The position numbers and the translations under genes were made by a program. The notes beneath the pieces were generated by a model that was not told where the DNA came from, made no database searches, and saw nothing but the letters and a program-made list of their open reading frames with translations. Positions 1 to 9,674 of a stretch of 64,000 nt of DNA are shown one piece after another. Source of the stretch: JABDMH01 sp965222645 (GTDB lineage Bacteria; Bacteroidota; Bacteroidia; Chitinophagales; Saprospiraceae); the NCBI GenBank assembly GCA_965222645.1, contig OZ244968.1, positions 3,038,001 through 3,102,000 on the forward strand. Reading direction: 5' to 3'. Numbering within the stretch: the first letter of the stretch is position 1; each line of letters starts with the position of its first letter.

Positions 1-2100
1 GAAACCGAGGTTGTAGACAGTCATTTCCTCCCATGTCAAAAGTGGGTTCACCAGGCCACGTGTTCTGATCGTAGGTTCTGATACTCCATCGCCCAGGATG
101 ATTGGATCTTGCAGAGCATAACCGGTCAAATAATCATATCCATTTAATCCATCAGCCGTATCATCTCCCAGCTCAGAATAGGACAACCTCAGTTTTAAGA
201 AATCTAATGCACCTCCTCCAATGTTTAGAAAAGGCTCTTCAGACAGGACCCACCCAACCGAGAAACTGGGAAAATAACCCCATCGTTTCTCCGGTGAGAA
301 CAGCACGTTGCCATCTGCTCTGAATGTGGTCTCAAAAAGATACTTATCCTGAAACGTATAATTCAATCTTCCCACATAGCTTTTCCTCCCAATGTCAGAT
401 CCCGAAAACCCGCTGTTGGTCTGATTATTCTGAGATCCGATAAAGAGCTCCGGTATCGCAAATGACAGTAGATCTAATCTACTTGCACCAAACTGGCTAA
501 ATTTTCTAGTGATCTGTTCGTAAAGTCCCAAGACCTTCAAATTGTGATCACCGAAAGACTCCTCATAGGTCAAGGAAAACAGGGGATAGACCTGTGTCCT
601 TCTAAACTGGTCTTCTCCAATAGAAGAAGCCACACGCTGGGTGGCCTGATACAGATAAGTATCTGTTTCCGGCTGATATTCATACAAATCCGTAGGCTTA
701 GCAAATCGTTTGATCGCTCTATTGTATTTGATTATTCCGACTTCAGCTTTTGCAGATAATCCTTCAATTAACGGCAGATCGTATTTCAAGCCCAGCCTAC
801 CCTGGAAGACATCTTCATCTCTGTCCCAGAATCCGGCTTTCTCCCGTTTACTGGATGAAATTGGATTTCTTTGAGAAAATCCTGAAAATGCCTCACCAAT
901 AGACGGGTCAGGCAACGAAGTGGGATAAACCGGTCTTGTAGATACCAATTCTGTCATCAGGGCTGGTATATTATTGACAGGCCTTTCCGTCTTTTCAAAA
1001 CGATAAGCGAGGTCGAGGTTGAAACTTAAGCTGTTATTGATCCGAGCATCTATGTTAGACCGGGCATTGTACCTGCCATAATCAAAGTCCCTGGATCTGA
1101 AGTAGCTTTCCTGATCCAAAAATCCAAAAGAAGTAAAATACCTGATATCATTGCTTCCACCCGATACACTGAGGTTGTGCTGGAGCATTGGAGCATTATT
1201 ACTTATCAGCCCGTTGACCCAGTCTCCGCCCTCATAACCCGGGTCTTTATTTCGAAATTTCTGAAGATCTTCTTCGGTAAAAGTGGCATCGATTCCCGCG
1301 TCGTCGAGTAGATCTGACTCCCTTACTAACTCTACGTATTGCACAGTATTAACCTGTTGAAACAACCTCGAAGCAGATGTAGAAGTGTAACTGCCGTTGT
1401 ATGTAATTTTAGCAGGACCTTCCCGCCCCCTTTTTGTCGTGACAAGTATTACTCCGTTCCCGGCACGAGCTCCGTAAACCGCTGCGGCTGCATCCTTCAG
1501 CACATTGATCGATTCAATATCATTGGGATCTATTCTATCGAATGAAGTCTGGATTCCATCTACGAGAACTAAAGGTGATCCCGCATATCCCCTGATGCGT
1601 ATCTGCGTATTCTCAGATCCCGGCAAGCCAGAATTTTGACGGGTCATCACTCCCGATACCCGTCCTGCCAGCAAATTTGCTGAGTTTGCCACAGGTACAG
1701 AAGTGAGCTTTTCATTGTCTATCGATGCCACCGCCCCGGTCAATGTTGATTTGCGCTCTGTGCCATAACCTACCACCACTACTTCGTCAAGTAATGCACC
1801 TTCGGTCAACTGTATGTTGATCACTTGCTGGTCCAGGACTTCCACAGTCTGGGTCTGGTATCCGGTATAGCTGAATGAGATGCTTGCATTGGGCTGCACT
1901 GTCAACTCATAAGTCCCATCAATGTCAGTGACCGTCCCATTACTCGTTCCTTCTTCGAGGATATTGACTCCTATAAGAGGTGTATTGTCAGCATTGGTGA
2001 CTGTACCCGTTACCTGTTGCTGCCCCATCACTTCGGAAGAAAATGACCAACTAAAAAATAGTCCAAGAAAAAGAACGAACGTTTTGTATTGTATGTTCAT
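1..2100 (-). CDS. SusC/RagA-family TonB-dependent outer membrane receptor (3' end outside window)
   Basis: An outer-membrane barrel that would import oligosaccharides or similar ligands with a SusD-type lipoprotein, powered by TonB. Reading leftward from an ATG at 2098-2100, 700 codons are open and run off the window edge. In order: a signal peptide (first ~25 residues), a carboxypeptidase-regulatory-like domain (VTGTVTNADNTPLIGVN to about residue 95), the hallmark DEVVVVGYG near residues 102-110, and the plug domain with VRIRG-like and VLKDAAAAVYGARAGNG segments. The barrel follows, with alternating aromatic strands. A full-length family member is about 1000 residues, so roughly 300 residues plus a probable SusD gene lie to the left. 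The divergent FAD oxidoreductase starts 221 bp away, and a short hairpin (2132-2151) lies in the SusC leader. The family is certain; the substrate is not visible. Confidence 0.95.
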   Translation of the reverse strand, partial: MNIQYKTFVLFLGLFFSWSFSSEVMGQQQVTGTVTNADNTPLIGVNILEEGTSNGTVTDIDGTYELTVQPNASISFSYTGYQTQTVEVLDQQVINIQLTEGALLDEVVVVGYGTERKSTLTGAVASIDNEKLTSVPVANSANLLAGRVSGVMTRQNSGLPGSENTQIRIRGYAGSPLVLVDGIQTSFDRIDPNDIESINVLKDAAAAVYGARAGNGVILVTTKRGREGPAKITYNGSYTSTSASRLFQQVNTVQYVELVRESDLLDDAGIDATFTEEDLQKFRNKDPGYEGGDWVNGLISNNAPMLQHNLSVSGGSNDIRYFTSFGFLDQESYFRSRDFDYGRYNARSNIDARINNSLSFNLDLAYRFEKTERPVNNIPALMTELVSTRPVYPTSLPDPSIGEAFSGFSQRNPISSSKREKAGFWDRDEDVFQGRLGLKYDLPLIEGLSAKAEVGIIKYNRAIKRFAKPTDLYEYQPETDTYLYQATQRVASSIGEDQFRRTQVYPLFSLTYEESFGDHNLKVLGLYEQITRKFSQFGASRLDLLSFAIPELFIGSQNNQTNSGFSGSDIGRKSYVGRLNYTFQDKYLFETTFRADGNVLFSPEKRWGYFPSFSVGWVLSEEPFLNIGGGALDFLKLRLSYSELGDDTADGLNGYDYLTGYALQDPIILGDGVSEPTIRTRGLVNPLLTWEEMTVYNLGF

Positions 2101-2321
2101 AGTCTACGGTTTATTCAAATTTAATCCGCTTTTGCACTCCTACAGGTGCAATAGCTTCATTAAATATAATTATTAAATTGAGATATTCATGACGCCTTTT
2201 TCATCGGTCTATTTTTGTAAACGACTGCCCACAATATTTTTTGCTGCCCTGATATAATTGTGGTATGTCAAAACCCGGTCAATTTTTGCTAATTTAAAGG
2301 GCGCAACTACGAATCGTAAGC

Positions 2322-4175
2322 ATGAAGAAGTTATTGATTTTGTTCTGCCTGTCTTGGTATCTCCCCGCACAGGGAAATCATGAGTCGATACTGATCGAAG
2401 CTGAAAGTTTTTCCAACAAGGGTGGTTGGGTGGTTGACCAGCAGGCAATGGATGTTATGGGATCTCCATATTTGATGGCTCATGGTATTGGATCACCAGT
2501 TGAAGATGCTACAACCGAAATTACTTTTCCAAAAAAAGGCACCTATTATATTCATGTCCGTACTCGCAATTGGGTCGCACCGTGGTCAGACGAGGAAGGT
2601 CCAGGTCAGTTTAGGATTGGTCTTGACGATAATATCTTGATGAAAATATTTGGCAAAGAAAATGCAGATTGGAGCTGGTCAAAAGGTGGAAATATAATTG
2701 TGGAAGCACGAGCATATACTTTGTCCCTCAAAGATCTTACTGGATTCAACGGGCGATGCGATGCGATTGTTTTTACAACAGATCCTAACCTCCATCTTCC
2801 AAATGATCTGCTGGGATTGCAATCTCTCAGAAAGAAACTACTGCCAATTTCTGATAAACCGAAAAGTGCCGGGCACTTTGATTTTGTTGTGATAGGTGGT
2901 GGAATGGCCGGGACTTGTGCTGCGATTTCAGCAGCCCGCCTGGGGGTAAAAACTGCGCTTATTCAAAACAGGCCAGTATTGGGCGGCAATAATAGCTCTG
3001 AGGTACGAGTGCATTTGGGTGCCAGAATAAATTTAGAACCTTATCCGGCCCTGGGCAATTTAGTAAATGAAATTGGTCCTGAACAAGGTGGTAATGCAAG
3101 ACCAAAAGATTTCTACGAGGACGATAAAAAACTTAGCGCTGCACTGGCAGAAAAAAATCTTACACTTTTTTTGAACACACATGCCAATGGAGTCAAAACA
3201 AAAGACGGAAAGATAACCAGGGTAATTGCACAAAATATTGAAACCGGAGAACGGTGGTATTTTGATGCACCCCTTTTTGCTGACTGTACGGGTGACGGCA
3301 CTATTGGTGTCCTGGCTGGTGCAGAATACCGAACTGGTAGAGAAAGCAGAGATGTTTTTAACGAGCCCACTGCCCCCGAAGAAAGCGATAATCTGACAAT
3401 GGGAGTTTCTGTGCAATGGTTTTCTGAGACAAGGGACCAGCCTGTCAGTTTCGCTGATATCGAATGGGGTCTTCCCTGGAGTGAGGAAAAAGCAGAAGCT
3501 ATCACTCGCGGTGATTGGAATTGGGAAACGGGTATGGGCAAAGATATGATTCGCGATATCGAGGCAATTCGCGATTACGGAATGCTGGTGGTATTTTCCA
3601 ATTGGTCATTTGTAAAAAACCATTCTACGCACAGAGAAAATCTCATATATGAGGCACTTCGATGGGTGGCTTATGTAGGTGGAAAAAGAGAATCACGCAG
3701 ACTTGTGGGAGACTATTTATTGATAGAACAAGACCTCACCCAACAACGAGTGTACCCGGATGGCACTGCACCTACCTCATGGACAATCGATCTGCACTAT
3801 CCAGATCCCGAAAATTCGGAACTATTTCCGGGTGCAGAATTTAAATCCATCGCCAAACACATAAAAATATACCCATATCCGATTCCTTTTCGGTGTCTAT
3901 ATTCCAAAAATGTGAATAATCTAATGATGGCCGGTAGAAATATCAGTGTATCTCATGTGGCCTTAGGTACGACACGCCTTATGCGTACATGTGGGATGAT
4001 GGGAGAGGTGCTGGGCATGGCAGCTTCGGTCTGTATACAAGAGAATGCGACACCACGAGAACTGTACGAACATCATTTTTCAGATTTAGAAAAATTGATG
4101 CAAGTTGGAATTGGCGATCCCAATCTACCCAAAATTCAAAATTACAATCTTGGAGGTACACTATTAAAAATGTAA
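2322..4175 (+). CDS. Secreted FAD-dependent oxidoreductase (FAD_oxidored family) with N-terminal carbohydrate-binding-like domain
   Basis: 617 residues. A signal peptide ends near residue 18 (after LPAQG). A beta-rich region (about 20-150, beginning ILIEAESF) resembles the carbohydrate-binding modules attached to PUL enzymes. A Rossmann FAD-binding segment at about 186-215 reads VVIGGGMAGTCAAISAARLG, followed by LIQNRPVLGGNNSSEVRVHLG, typical of the FAD_oxidored family that includes putative xanthan-lyase-like and sugar-oxidising proteins of Bacteroidota and Planctomycetes. The C-terminal half contains NLMMAGRNISVSHVALGTTRLMRTCGMMGE, the usual second FAD contact. It is divergent from the SusC gene and probably cotranscribed with the following gene, whose ribosome-binding site lies inside this gene's 3' end. 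The true substrate is unknown; flavin dependence is inferred from the motif. Confidence 0.88.
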   Translation: MKKLLILFCLSWYLPAQGNHESILIEAESFSNKGGWVVDQQAMDVMGSPYLMAHGIGSPVEDATTEITFPKKGTYYIHVRTRNWVAPWSDEEGPGQFRIGLDDNILMKIFGKENADWSWSKGGNIIVEARAYTLSLKDLTGFNGRCDAIVFTTDPNLHLPNDLLGLQSLRKKLLPISDKPKSAGHFDFVVIGGGMAGTCAAISAARLGVKTALIQNRPVLGGNNSSEVRVHLGARINLEPYPALGNLVNEIGPEQGGNARPKDFYEDDKKLSAALAEKNLTLFLNTHANGVKTKDGKITRVIAQNIETGERWYFDAPLFADCTGDGTIGVLAGAEYRTGRESRDVFNEPTAPEESDNLTMGVSVQWFSETRDQPVSFADIEWGLPWSEEKAEAITRGDWNWETGMGKDMIRDIEAIRDYGMLVVFSNWSFVKNHSTHRENLIYEALRWVAYVGGKRESRRLVGDYLLIEQDLTQQRVYPDGTAPTSWTIDLHYPDPENSELFPGAEFKSIAKHIKIYPYPIPFRCLYSKNVNNLMMAGRNISVSHVALGTTRLMRTCGMMGEVLGMAASVCIQENATPRELYEHHFSDLEKLMQVGIGDPNLPKIQNYNLGGTLLKM

Positions 4176-5287
4176 GCGCAATCCGAGTCAAGAATCACTA
4201 TTATACTCTTTGTCTTTTCCTTTTCACTTTTTCGATTCTTTTTGGAATTAAAAATCCCAAAAGCACAGACGCAATCCATGCCTTTGATTTTTTAACACCT
4301 GATAAAATATTGACAAAAGTATTTGCAGCCGTTACAGTCAATGGCTCTATCAAGTATTATAAAGCAAGAATTTTTACACCAATTTGTGAAAAAACCGAAT
4401 GCTATGACGTAGAGGTCAATTTTTATTGGGATGCGATAGGGAATTTCGTAAAATACGAAGTACTCCCTGGTAAACCGCTAACGAAGCGAAAGCACGACCC
4501 CTTTACCGATGAGGACCATAAAAAATTAAACAGGATTCTCCTCAATCCTAATCCATCATTCTTGGCATATGAAAAAGAAGATCTCATAACAGACTTAGTG
4601 CCCGACGGACTCAATGGTATGACTGGAGCTACAATAAAAGCAATAGAGCACGAAATTGTCTCCGGCGCAGCCTATAGTTGCTACACTCTCTGGCATATCG
4701 CCCATGGCATAGTAAAAGACAGCATACAGGCCTTTACGAGCGATCACCTGGATCCTGAGCTCATAAATTACCTTGCAAGTATTGATGATGAAGCTGCTCA
4801 CTTCTTCTTGATAGATGCCTTTGAGACAACAGATTACCTTGCCTACCACGATCTGATCGAAAAAATGATCAGAAAAAAAATGGGTTACTTCGCCAGATAT
4901 GTGATAGAAAAAATGCCTGATGAAATACTACAAGCGCAGGAGACACAGCGATTATTTATAGACATAGTTCCCGGTCTCGGATACTTTGGCCAGTTAAGTC
5001 TGGTCAATAAAATACAAGGGATAATGATCCAAAAAGAATTATCAATTGCCTTAATCGATTTACTGGAAGAAAGGGACTCCCAACTAAAGAAAGAAATCAT
5101 ATCTCTTGTAGCAGGTCAAGATTTACAAAATGAATCAGCAATCGAAGTCAACCAGTATTTAATACAATCGATCATTGAAGATGATATTTTATTGACTGAC
5201 GATGATTATCAACGGATTGCCAGGCTAACAGCTCCCGGGAAAGATCTCAGAAGATTAAAAAGATGGTTTAAGACAAAAACTAAATAA
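4163..5287 (+). CDS. Membrane-anchored or secreted protein of unknown function, apparent ATT start
   Basis: About 374 residues, beginning IKNVSAIRVKNHYYTLCLFLFTFSILFGI, a signal/anchor sequence of about 30 residues. No ATG, GTG or TTG lies in frame between 4000 and the hydrophobic segment; the long upstream extension to 3989 overlaps the oxidoreductase in another frame and is not protein-like. An ATT at 4163 is preceded by GGAGG at 4152-4156 with a 6-nt gap, so a rare ATT start is my choice. The body has CEKTECYDVEVNFYWD (about 80-95) and a DGLNGMTGATIKAI segment (about 150) reminiscent of the flavin-attachment site SGAT of FMN-binding domains, but I cannot assign it. The C-terminal half is helical and repeat-like. 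Overlap with the oxidoreductase suggests a joint function. An undetected frameshift is the alternative explanation for the missing start. Confidence 0.7.
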   Translation: MKNVSAIRVKNHYYTLCLFLFTFSILFGIKNPKSTDAIHAFDFLTPDKILTKVFAAVTVNGSIKYYKARIFTPICEKTECYDVEVNFYWDAIGNFVKYEVLPGKPLTKRKHDPFTDEDHKKLNRILLNPNPSFLAYEKEDLITDLVPDGLNGMTGATIKAIEHEIVSGAAYSCYTLWHIAHGIVKDSIQAFTSDHLDPELINYLASIDDEAAHFFLIDAFETTDYLAYHDLIEKMIRKKMGYFARYVIEKMPDEILQAQETQRLFIDIVPGLGYFGQLSLVNKIQGIMIQKELSIALIDLLEERDSQLKKEIISLVAGQDLQNESAIEVNQYLIQSIIEDDILLTDDDYQRIARLTAPGKDLRRLKRWFKTKTK

Positions 5288-5626
5288 GTGCCAACAATGT
5301 TCACGGATAAAGCTTATAAATTTCTTTAAGCGTAACAAAAAACGATGGTAATGGCTGGAAGGGACGACCACATCTTGATAGAAACCAGATCGAGTTAAAT
5401 CCCCAGGAGGACGCGGAGAAATGAGTCAAACTCACCCTAGCGAGATGGACGGATACTACCTGAAATGCCGGAATAAATCCCAGAGTCATCAGAAAAAGGA
5501 ATCAAGAATACAATGATCCGAATCCGGACACTGAAAATGAGGGTAAAAGTAAAAAAAGCCTTTGCTGTGAATTACCATTGCCCGTTTGTTAAGTGGTCAT
5601 CATAATCTGAATTTCAACACGAGACC
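5288..5626. other. Gene-free gap with a possible decayed coding fragment
   Basis: 339 bp between the unknown protein and the AraC gene. On the plus strand, 5344-5424 reads DGNGWKGRPHLDRNQIELNP before a stop, and open reading continues in a neighbouring frame (to about 5505), which looks like worn coding sequence, but I recognise no family. No terminator hairpin with a T-tract is evident. Confidence 0.35.
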
Positions 5627-6445
5627 TTGATTACAGAAATATACGTACCTAAATATCCGCTCAATCTATTTGTGGATCATTTTTTCTATTACTCCGGAGT
5701 AAATGCCTCTCACATCGTTGAGCGGTTTTTACCTGATGCAGAAGTCCAGCTAATTTTCGATCTCACGGACAAACCCAAATTTATTTATGACAATGATACG
5801 TTAAGGGAAATTCAGTCCTGCCAAAAGGTTTGGTTTTCGGGTTTTCGTACAAAGCCGATTACCATACCATCAGCCAGAGAAAATGAGATGATAATTGTAC
5901 AACTGAAGAAAGGAAAAGCAGGCTTTTTATTAACAGAACCATTAACAAATCTGACGGACCGGGTAGTCAATGCTGAAATCGTCATGAGCAGAGAGATATT
6001 GAATATTCGAGAGCGTCTCCTGGGAGATCGCGTATCCCCAAATCACAAATTTCTCATTTTGGAGCAGAAGCTTTTGAACCACTACCACCGGGAATACTCC
6101 GGCAGCAGCCTTGTTGATTTTGTGATTTCCAAAATTCTATATTCACCAACTACAAACAAGATAAAATCAATATCAGATAAAACCGGATTCTCTCACAAGC
6201 ATTTTATCAAGATATTTAAAGACCATGTCGGAGTTACACCAAAGGAATTCCAAAAAGTGATCCGCTTTCAAAAAGCAATACAACAAATAGAAAAACACAG
6301 TATTGTAGACTGGTCTGAGGTAGTCCATGACTGTGGATTCTACGATCAGTCACACTTCATCGAAGATTTCAAATCTTTTTCTGGGTTTACACCATCGGAT
6401 TATCTAAAAAGAAGGGGGGAGTACCTAAACTATGTTCCCTTGTAA
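5627..6445 (+). CDS. AraC-family transcriptional regulator (N-terminal DUF6597-like domain)
   Basis: 272 residues from a TTG start at 5627; no in-frame ATG fits better. Residues 1-130 match the beta-rich N-terminal domain common in Bacteroidota AraC proteins (YPLNLFVDHFFYYSG near the start, then FLPDAEVQLIFDL and VWFSGFRTKPI). The C-terminal HTH_18 domain occupies about 175-265: KIKSISDKTGFSHKHFIKIF is the first helix-turn-helix, and VHDCGFYDQSHFIEDFKSFSGFTPSDYLK is the second with the canonical family signature. It presumably senses a small molecule and activates nearby genes. The TolB-like lipoprotein begins 68 bp downstream on the same strand, so that gene is a possible target. The ligand cannot be read from sequence. 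Confidence 0.9.
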   Translation: MITEIYVPKYPLNLFVDHFFYYSGVNASHIVERFLPDAEVQLIFDLTDKPKFIYDNDTLREIQSCQKVWFSGFRTKPITIPSARENEMIIVQLKKGKAGFLLTEPLTNLTDRVVNAEIVMSREILNIRERLLGDRVSPNHKFLILEQKLLNHYHREYSGSSLVDFVISKILYSPTTNKIKSISDKTGFSHKHFIKIFKDHVGVTPKEFQKVIRFQKAIQQIEKHSIVDWSEVVHDCGFYDQSHFIEDFKSFSGFTPSDYLKRRGEYLNYVPL

Positions 6446-6513
6446 ACGAGGTAAATTTTTTCCTATCACACCTCATCCAGAATGTTGAATTTTGTTCGAT
6501 CAATAAAGAGGAA

Positions 6514-7479
6514 ATGAAAGACGTAATAAAATATGGAATCGCTATCATCATCATTTGTGCGATCATTTCATGTGAAGCAAATAAAAAAATACATGGATCT
6601 GATCCGCATAATTACATGATAGCATATAATGTACTGACGGACGAAGAAAATGATAACTATGACGTATTTACCATGGATTTTGATGGAAAGGATAAGAAGA
6701 ATATCACCAAGCTTGCTGGTGTGGAGTGGACCTACCACTCATATGATGATCAATTGTACTTTATTTCTGACAGGGCTACTTGCCACAGATGCTTTTACCT
6801 CTATAAAACAGATTGGAGGGGAACAGATCCAAAGAAGATATCGGAGGTGAGACTCGCCGATAGTTGGATGAGTAGCAGGAAAAATGGCTCTGAAATGATT
6901 GTTCTGCCCCATAAGACAGTCGATACTGTGTTTTATGTTCTGGATAACCATGGCAAAGTCATCCAAAAGTTAAATACTGGACTGCCCTATTCCGCCGATC
7001 CACTTTTCGTCAATAAAGGAACACAGGTAGTCTTTAGAGGGGCTCATAAGAAGTTTAAAAAAGATAATGGATACATCGACGAATTATTTATAATAAATTC
7101 AGATGGTACCGGCCTGAAGCAGCTCACACATTATCCCAAAGAAGATACAACATCCCAATGGTATAACTATCATGCCGGCCCGCCAAAATTACATCCCCAT
7201 AACAACTTCATATCTTATCAAAGCTTTCAAAACGGAAAATACAGTCTATATGGAGTATCCCTGGAGGGAAAAGAAATGGGTAGACTCACTACAAATATGG
7301 AAGATGAAGGCTGGCATGATTGGAGTCCCGACGGTAAATGGTTGGCAATCGAAATCTTTGATAATGATCAATCCCAGTTTCATATCGGCCTACTGAATTG
7401 GAAATCCAAAGAAATGAAGTTACTGACCGATACCACCTATAAATACCAGCAGTCCCCAAATTTTATTTTAAAAAAGTAA
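6514..7479 (+). CDS. TolB-like beta-propeller lipoprotein (PD40/WD40-type repeats)
   Basis: 321 residues. The N-terminus MKDVIKYGIAIIIICAIISC is a lipoprotein signal with a lipobox Cys near residue 20, so it should be anchored to an outer or inner membrane leaflet. Propeller blades carry the TolB signature: DVFTMDFDGKDKKNITKLAG (about 50-70), LYKTDWRGTDPKKIS, ELFIINSDGTGLKQLTHYPK (about 195-215) and GWHDWSPDGKWLAIE (about 268-283). Such proteins bind partners or peptidoglycan-associated complexes; no enzymatic residues are evident. It follows the AraC gene in the same direction and converges on the glycosidase gene, with only 13 bp between the two stops. Confidence 0.82.
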   Translation: MKDVIKYGIAIIIICAIISCEANKKIHGSDPHNYMIAYNVLTDEENDNYDVFTMDFDGKDKKNITKLAGVEWTYHSYDDQLYFISDRATCHRCFYLYKTDWRGTDPKKISEVRLADSWMSSRKNGSEMIVLPHKTVDTVFYVLDNHGKVIQKLNTGLPYSADPLFVNKGTQVVFRGAHKKFKKDNGYIDELFIINSDGTGLKQLTHYPKEDTTSQWYNYHAGPPKLHPHNNFISYQSFQNGKYSLYGVSLEGKEMGRLTTNMEDEGWHDWSPDGKWLAIEIFDNDQSQFHIGLLNWKSKEMKLLTDTTYKYQQSPNFILKK

Positions 7480-7492
7480 GATTAGAGATTAT

Positions 7493-9382
7493 TTAATCTT
7501 TGATAATCCGGAAAACTGCGTCTCCCGAACTCAATGCTACGACGACCACATACAAGCCCGGTGTCAGATGTCGTAAATCGATGGTAGTCTTATGGGCATT
7601 CCCCAAGTCTTGTTCAACCACTTTCCGGCCTATGGGGTCGAAAATGTTGACGCTCTTCATAGACGATGAAAACTCATTTCTCACCGCAATTTCGATCACA
7701 TCTTGTGCCGGATTGGGGTTCCAGGTAAGCTTATTGACTGGATGGCTAATCTCACTGATACTTGAAGTTGTATCCTGCTGCTCCAACACGATAGTAAAAA
7801 GCCGACCATAACCAGAATCTTCCTGATAGATGAGTTGCAGAGTAAGATCAGATTTATCAGCTAAATACTGATCCTTGATTTTGAAATAATCCCCATTAGC
7901 ATAGTCGGATTGAGTTAATTCGAAAATAGTCACTTTATAGTTGCCTTCAAATGGAATATTATTGACTGTTATATTATAGGTGTTTGATTTATCGCTTTCG
8001 GGCCGAATGGCTGGCACCGAAATAACTATTTTGCTTCTACTACTGTCCAGACCCGAAATTGCACTTCCACCGTCAGTACTTTCTACTTTCAATCTGAGAG
8101 GTGTCTCCAACAACTTATTCATATTAGCCCTTACGATTGCAGTGACCCGTGGTAAAATCGGATTGTTTGTACATACCGCTCCACTGTTCGCTGAGTTGGG
8201 TTCGTAATCGACCAGATGTACATAATGTGCAAATGAGACATTCATGTCGAGCATGGTCACGACATCGAGCATATTGTACAAATCATGCTCCAGTGAATTT
8301 CTAAATGTTCCGGCAGTTAAACTGAGAATACCCCATTCTGCATTGACAAGCTCAGCTCCTGGGATGTACATGTCGATCAAATTCTGCGCTGTAGACAACT
8401 TCTGAGGATCAAGGGATCGAAATGGATCTGATGAATAAGGATGTACAGATAAAAAATCCAAACGGGTATTGTTGTTTTTTGCCTCTACAAGAAAATTCCT
8501 TACAAAAGTCTCTTGGGATTCATTTTGAATCGCAAAACTGCAACAGCCCAACTTTATTCTTGTGGAAATTTCTGGATCGTCTTCTACCTCTACCGATATT
8601 GCTTCATACATTTCGTAAAGTGCATATTCATCTCCACTCCAAAAATTAAGTGGCAAGAGCTGATGATCCGGTTCGTTCCAAATTTCCACATATTCTATCC
8701 CGTAATCTTTATTTCCTTTAAACAGGCCCAGGACATGGCGTATTACATTTTTCACCACTCTGGCAAAAACACGATTATCAGCAGGAGGAGCAGTACGTAT
8801 TTCATTATCAAAGTGCCAAAGAGAAAGCAAAGTGCCGACGTGGTATTTTGGAATCTTATTTGAGGCCAGGACAAACGGCATATAGTCGAAATTAAGGAAG
8901 GGTGTAACACCGATATCTTCCAGGGCATTCAGTTGCTTGTCCAAGAAATCAAAATGATAAAATTCCGGATTATCAGCTCCTTCTAAGGTATTGGGGCCCC
9001 TGTAAAATTCGGTGGGAAGCACTTTTAAGACAGCTGTATCTTCAGATGCATAATTGATATGAGGGAGGTAAACAAAAGAACCTGTAGAGACTTTTATACT
9101 CCGAGGTTTGAGTAGTTCCATTGTCTCGACAAATCCGGGATCTTCGATAAATGGAGTATGAGGTGCATCTCGAAAAATTCCGGCATGGGGACCATAACCA
9201 TGCTGCACATTGAGCTCCCAGTAATCATTCCAGAGTGGCTTGATTTGTCCTGCTTCTTCAGCGGCGTCGATCCTCACATGGTATGTAGACTGCGATTGAC
9301 CAAATGTATACAAACCGATTATCAGGGTGATGTAGATTAATCGTTGTAGTGCATTTGCGTGATTATTGAAATCCTCTCGCAT
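7493..9382 (-). CDS. Secreted glycoside hydrolase, GH39-like TIM barrel, with T9SS sorting domain
   Basis: 629 residues. A signal peptide ends near residue 31 (TFGQSQS). The catalytic TIM barrel runs to about 400: EYVEIWNEPDHQ places the acid/base Glu near residue 235, and AELVNAEWG places a candidate nucleophile Glu near 349, a spacing like that of GH39 xylosidases/iduronidases (clan GH-A). A beta-sandwich follows, then a T9SS type A C-terminal domain (about 550-629: NPNPAQDVIEIAV, VNIFDPIGRKV, LTPGLYVVVV), which directs export and surface attachment or release. It is divergent from the giant surface protein gene, and a perfect palindrome lies between them. The exact family (GH39 or a relative) and the substrate need a profile search. 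Confidence 0.85.
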   Translation of the reverse strand: MREDFNNHANALQRLIYITLIIGLYTFGQSQSTYHVRIDAAEEAGQIKPLWNDYWELNVQHGYGPHAGIFRDAPHTPFIEDPGFVETMELLKPRSIKVSTGSFVYLPHINYASEDTAVLKVLPTEFYRGPNTLEGADNPEFYHFDFLDKQLNALEDIGVTPFLNFDYMPFVLASNKIPKYHVGTLLSLWHFDNEIRTAPPADNRVFARVVKNVIRHVLGLFKGNKDYGIEYVEIWNEPDHQLLPLNFWSGDEYALYEMYEAISVEVEDDPEISTRIKLGCCSFAIQNESQETFVRNFLVEAKNNNTRLDFLSVHPYSSDPFRSLDPQKLSTAQNLIDMYIPGAELVNAEWGILSLTAGTFRNSLEHDLYNMLDVVTMLDMNVSFAHYVHLVDYEPNSANSGAVCTNNPILPRVTAIVRANMNKLLETPLRLKVESTDGGSAISGLDSSRSKIVISVPAIRPESDKSNTYNITVNNIPFEGNYKVTIFELTQSDYANGDYFKIKDQYLADKSDLTLQLIYQEDSGYGRLFTIVLEQQDTTSSISEISHPVNKLTWNPNPAQDVIEIAVRNEFSSSMKSVNIFDPIGRKVVEQDLGNAHKTTIDLRHLTPGLYVVVVALSSGDAVFRIIKD

Positions 9383-9448
9383 CAGATCCTATTTTAGGTC
9401 GTCATTAATTTTCAAATAGTAGTTTCATTTGTTTTCCTCATCAGTACC

Positions 9449-9472
9449 AAATATGTAAAATATTACATATTT
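9449..9472. promoter_or_regulatory. 24-bp perfect inverted repeat in divergent promoter region
   Basis: AAATATGTAA at 9449-9458 and TTACATATTT at 9463-9472 pair perfectly around AATA. It lies 67 bp upstream of the GH39-like gene and 203 bp upstream of the giant surface-protein gene. It is too A/T-rich and lacks a T-tract suited to termination; a regulator binding site is the likeliest reading, by inference only. Confidence 0.4.
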
Positions 9473-9674
9473 AAAATCTACCAGATTTCGAGTATAACGT
9501 ATATCAATCTCCCATCAATATTACCGAATTGATCTTCAATCTATTGCAATAGTTTGGATCGATTTTTGCCTCATTTCCCATTAGATTCTGAACATTTTTA
9601 GATGATATAATTATCTGATATGTAAAGGATTGTAGCCAAAATGGTTACCCGAACATAAACCTAAAACGACACGC

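Noticed and set aside
2132..2151. Hairpin TTGCAC/GTGCAA in the SusC leader
   Set aside because: The six-base stem is short and could arise by chance; not listed separately.
3989..4162. An ATG start at 3989 for the unknown protein
   Set aside because: It would overlap the oxidoreductase by 187 bp with a protein-unlike sequence; the hydrophobic segment begins much later.
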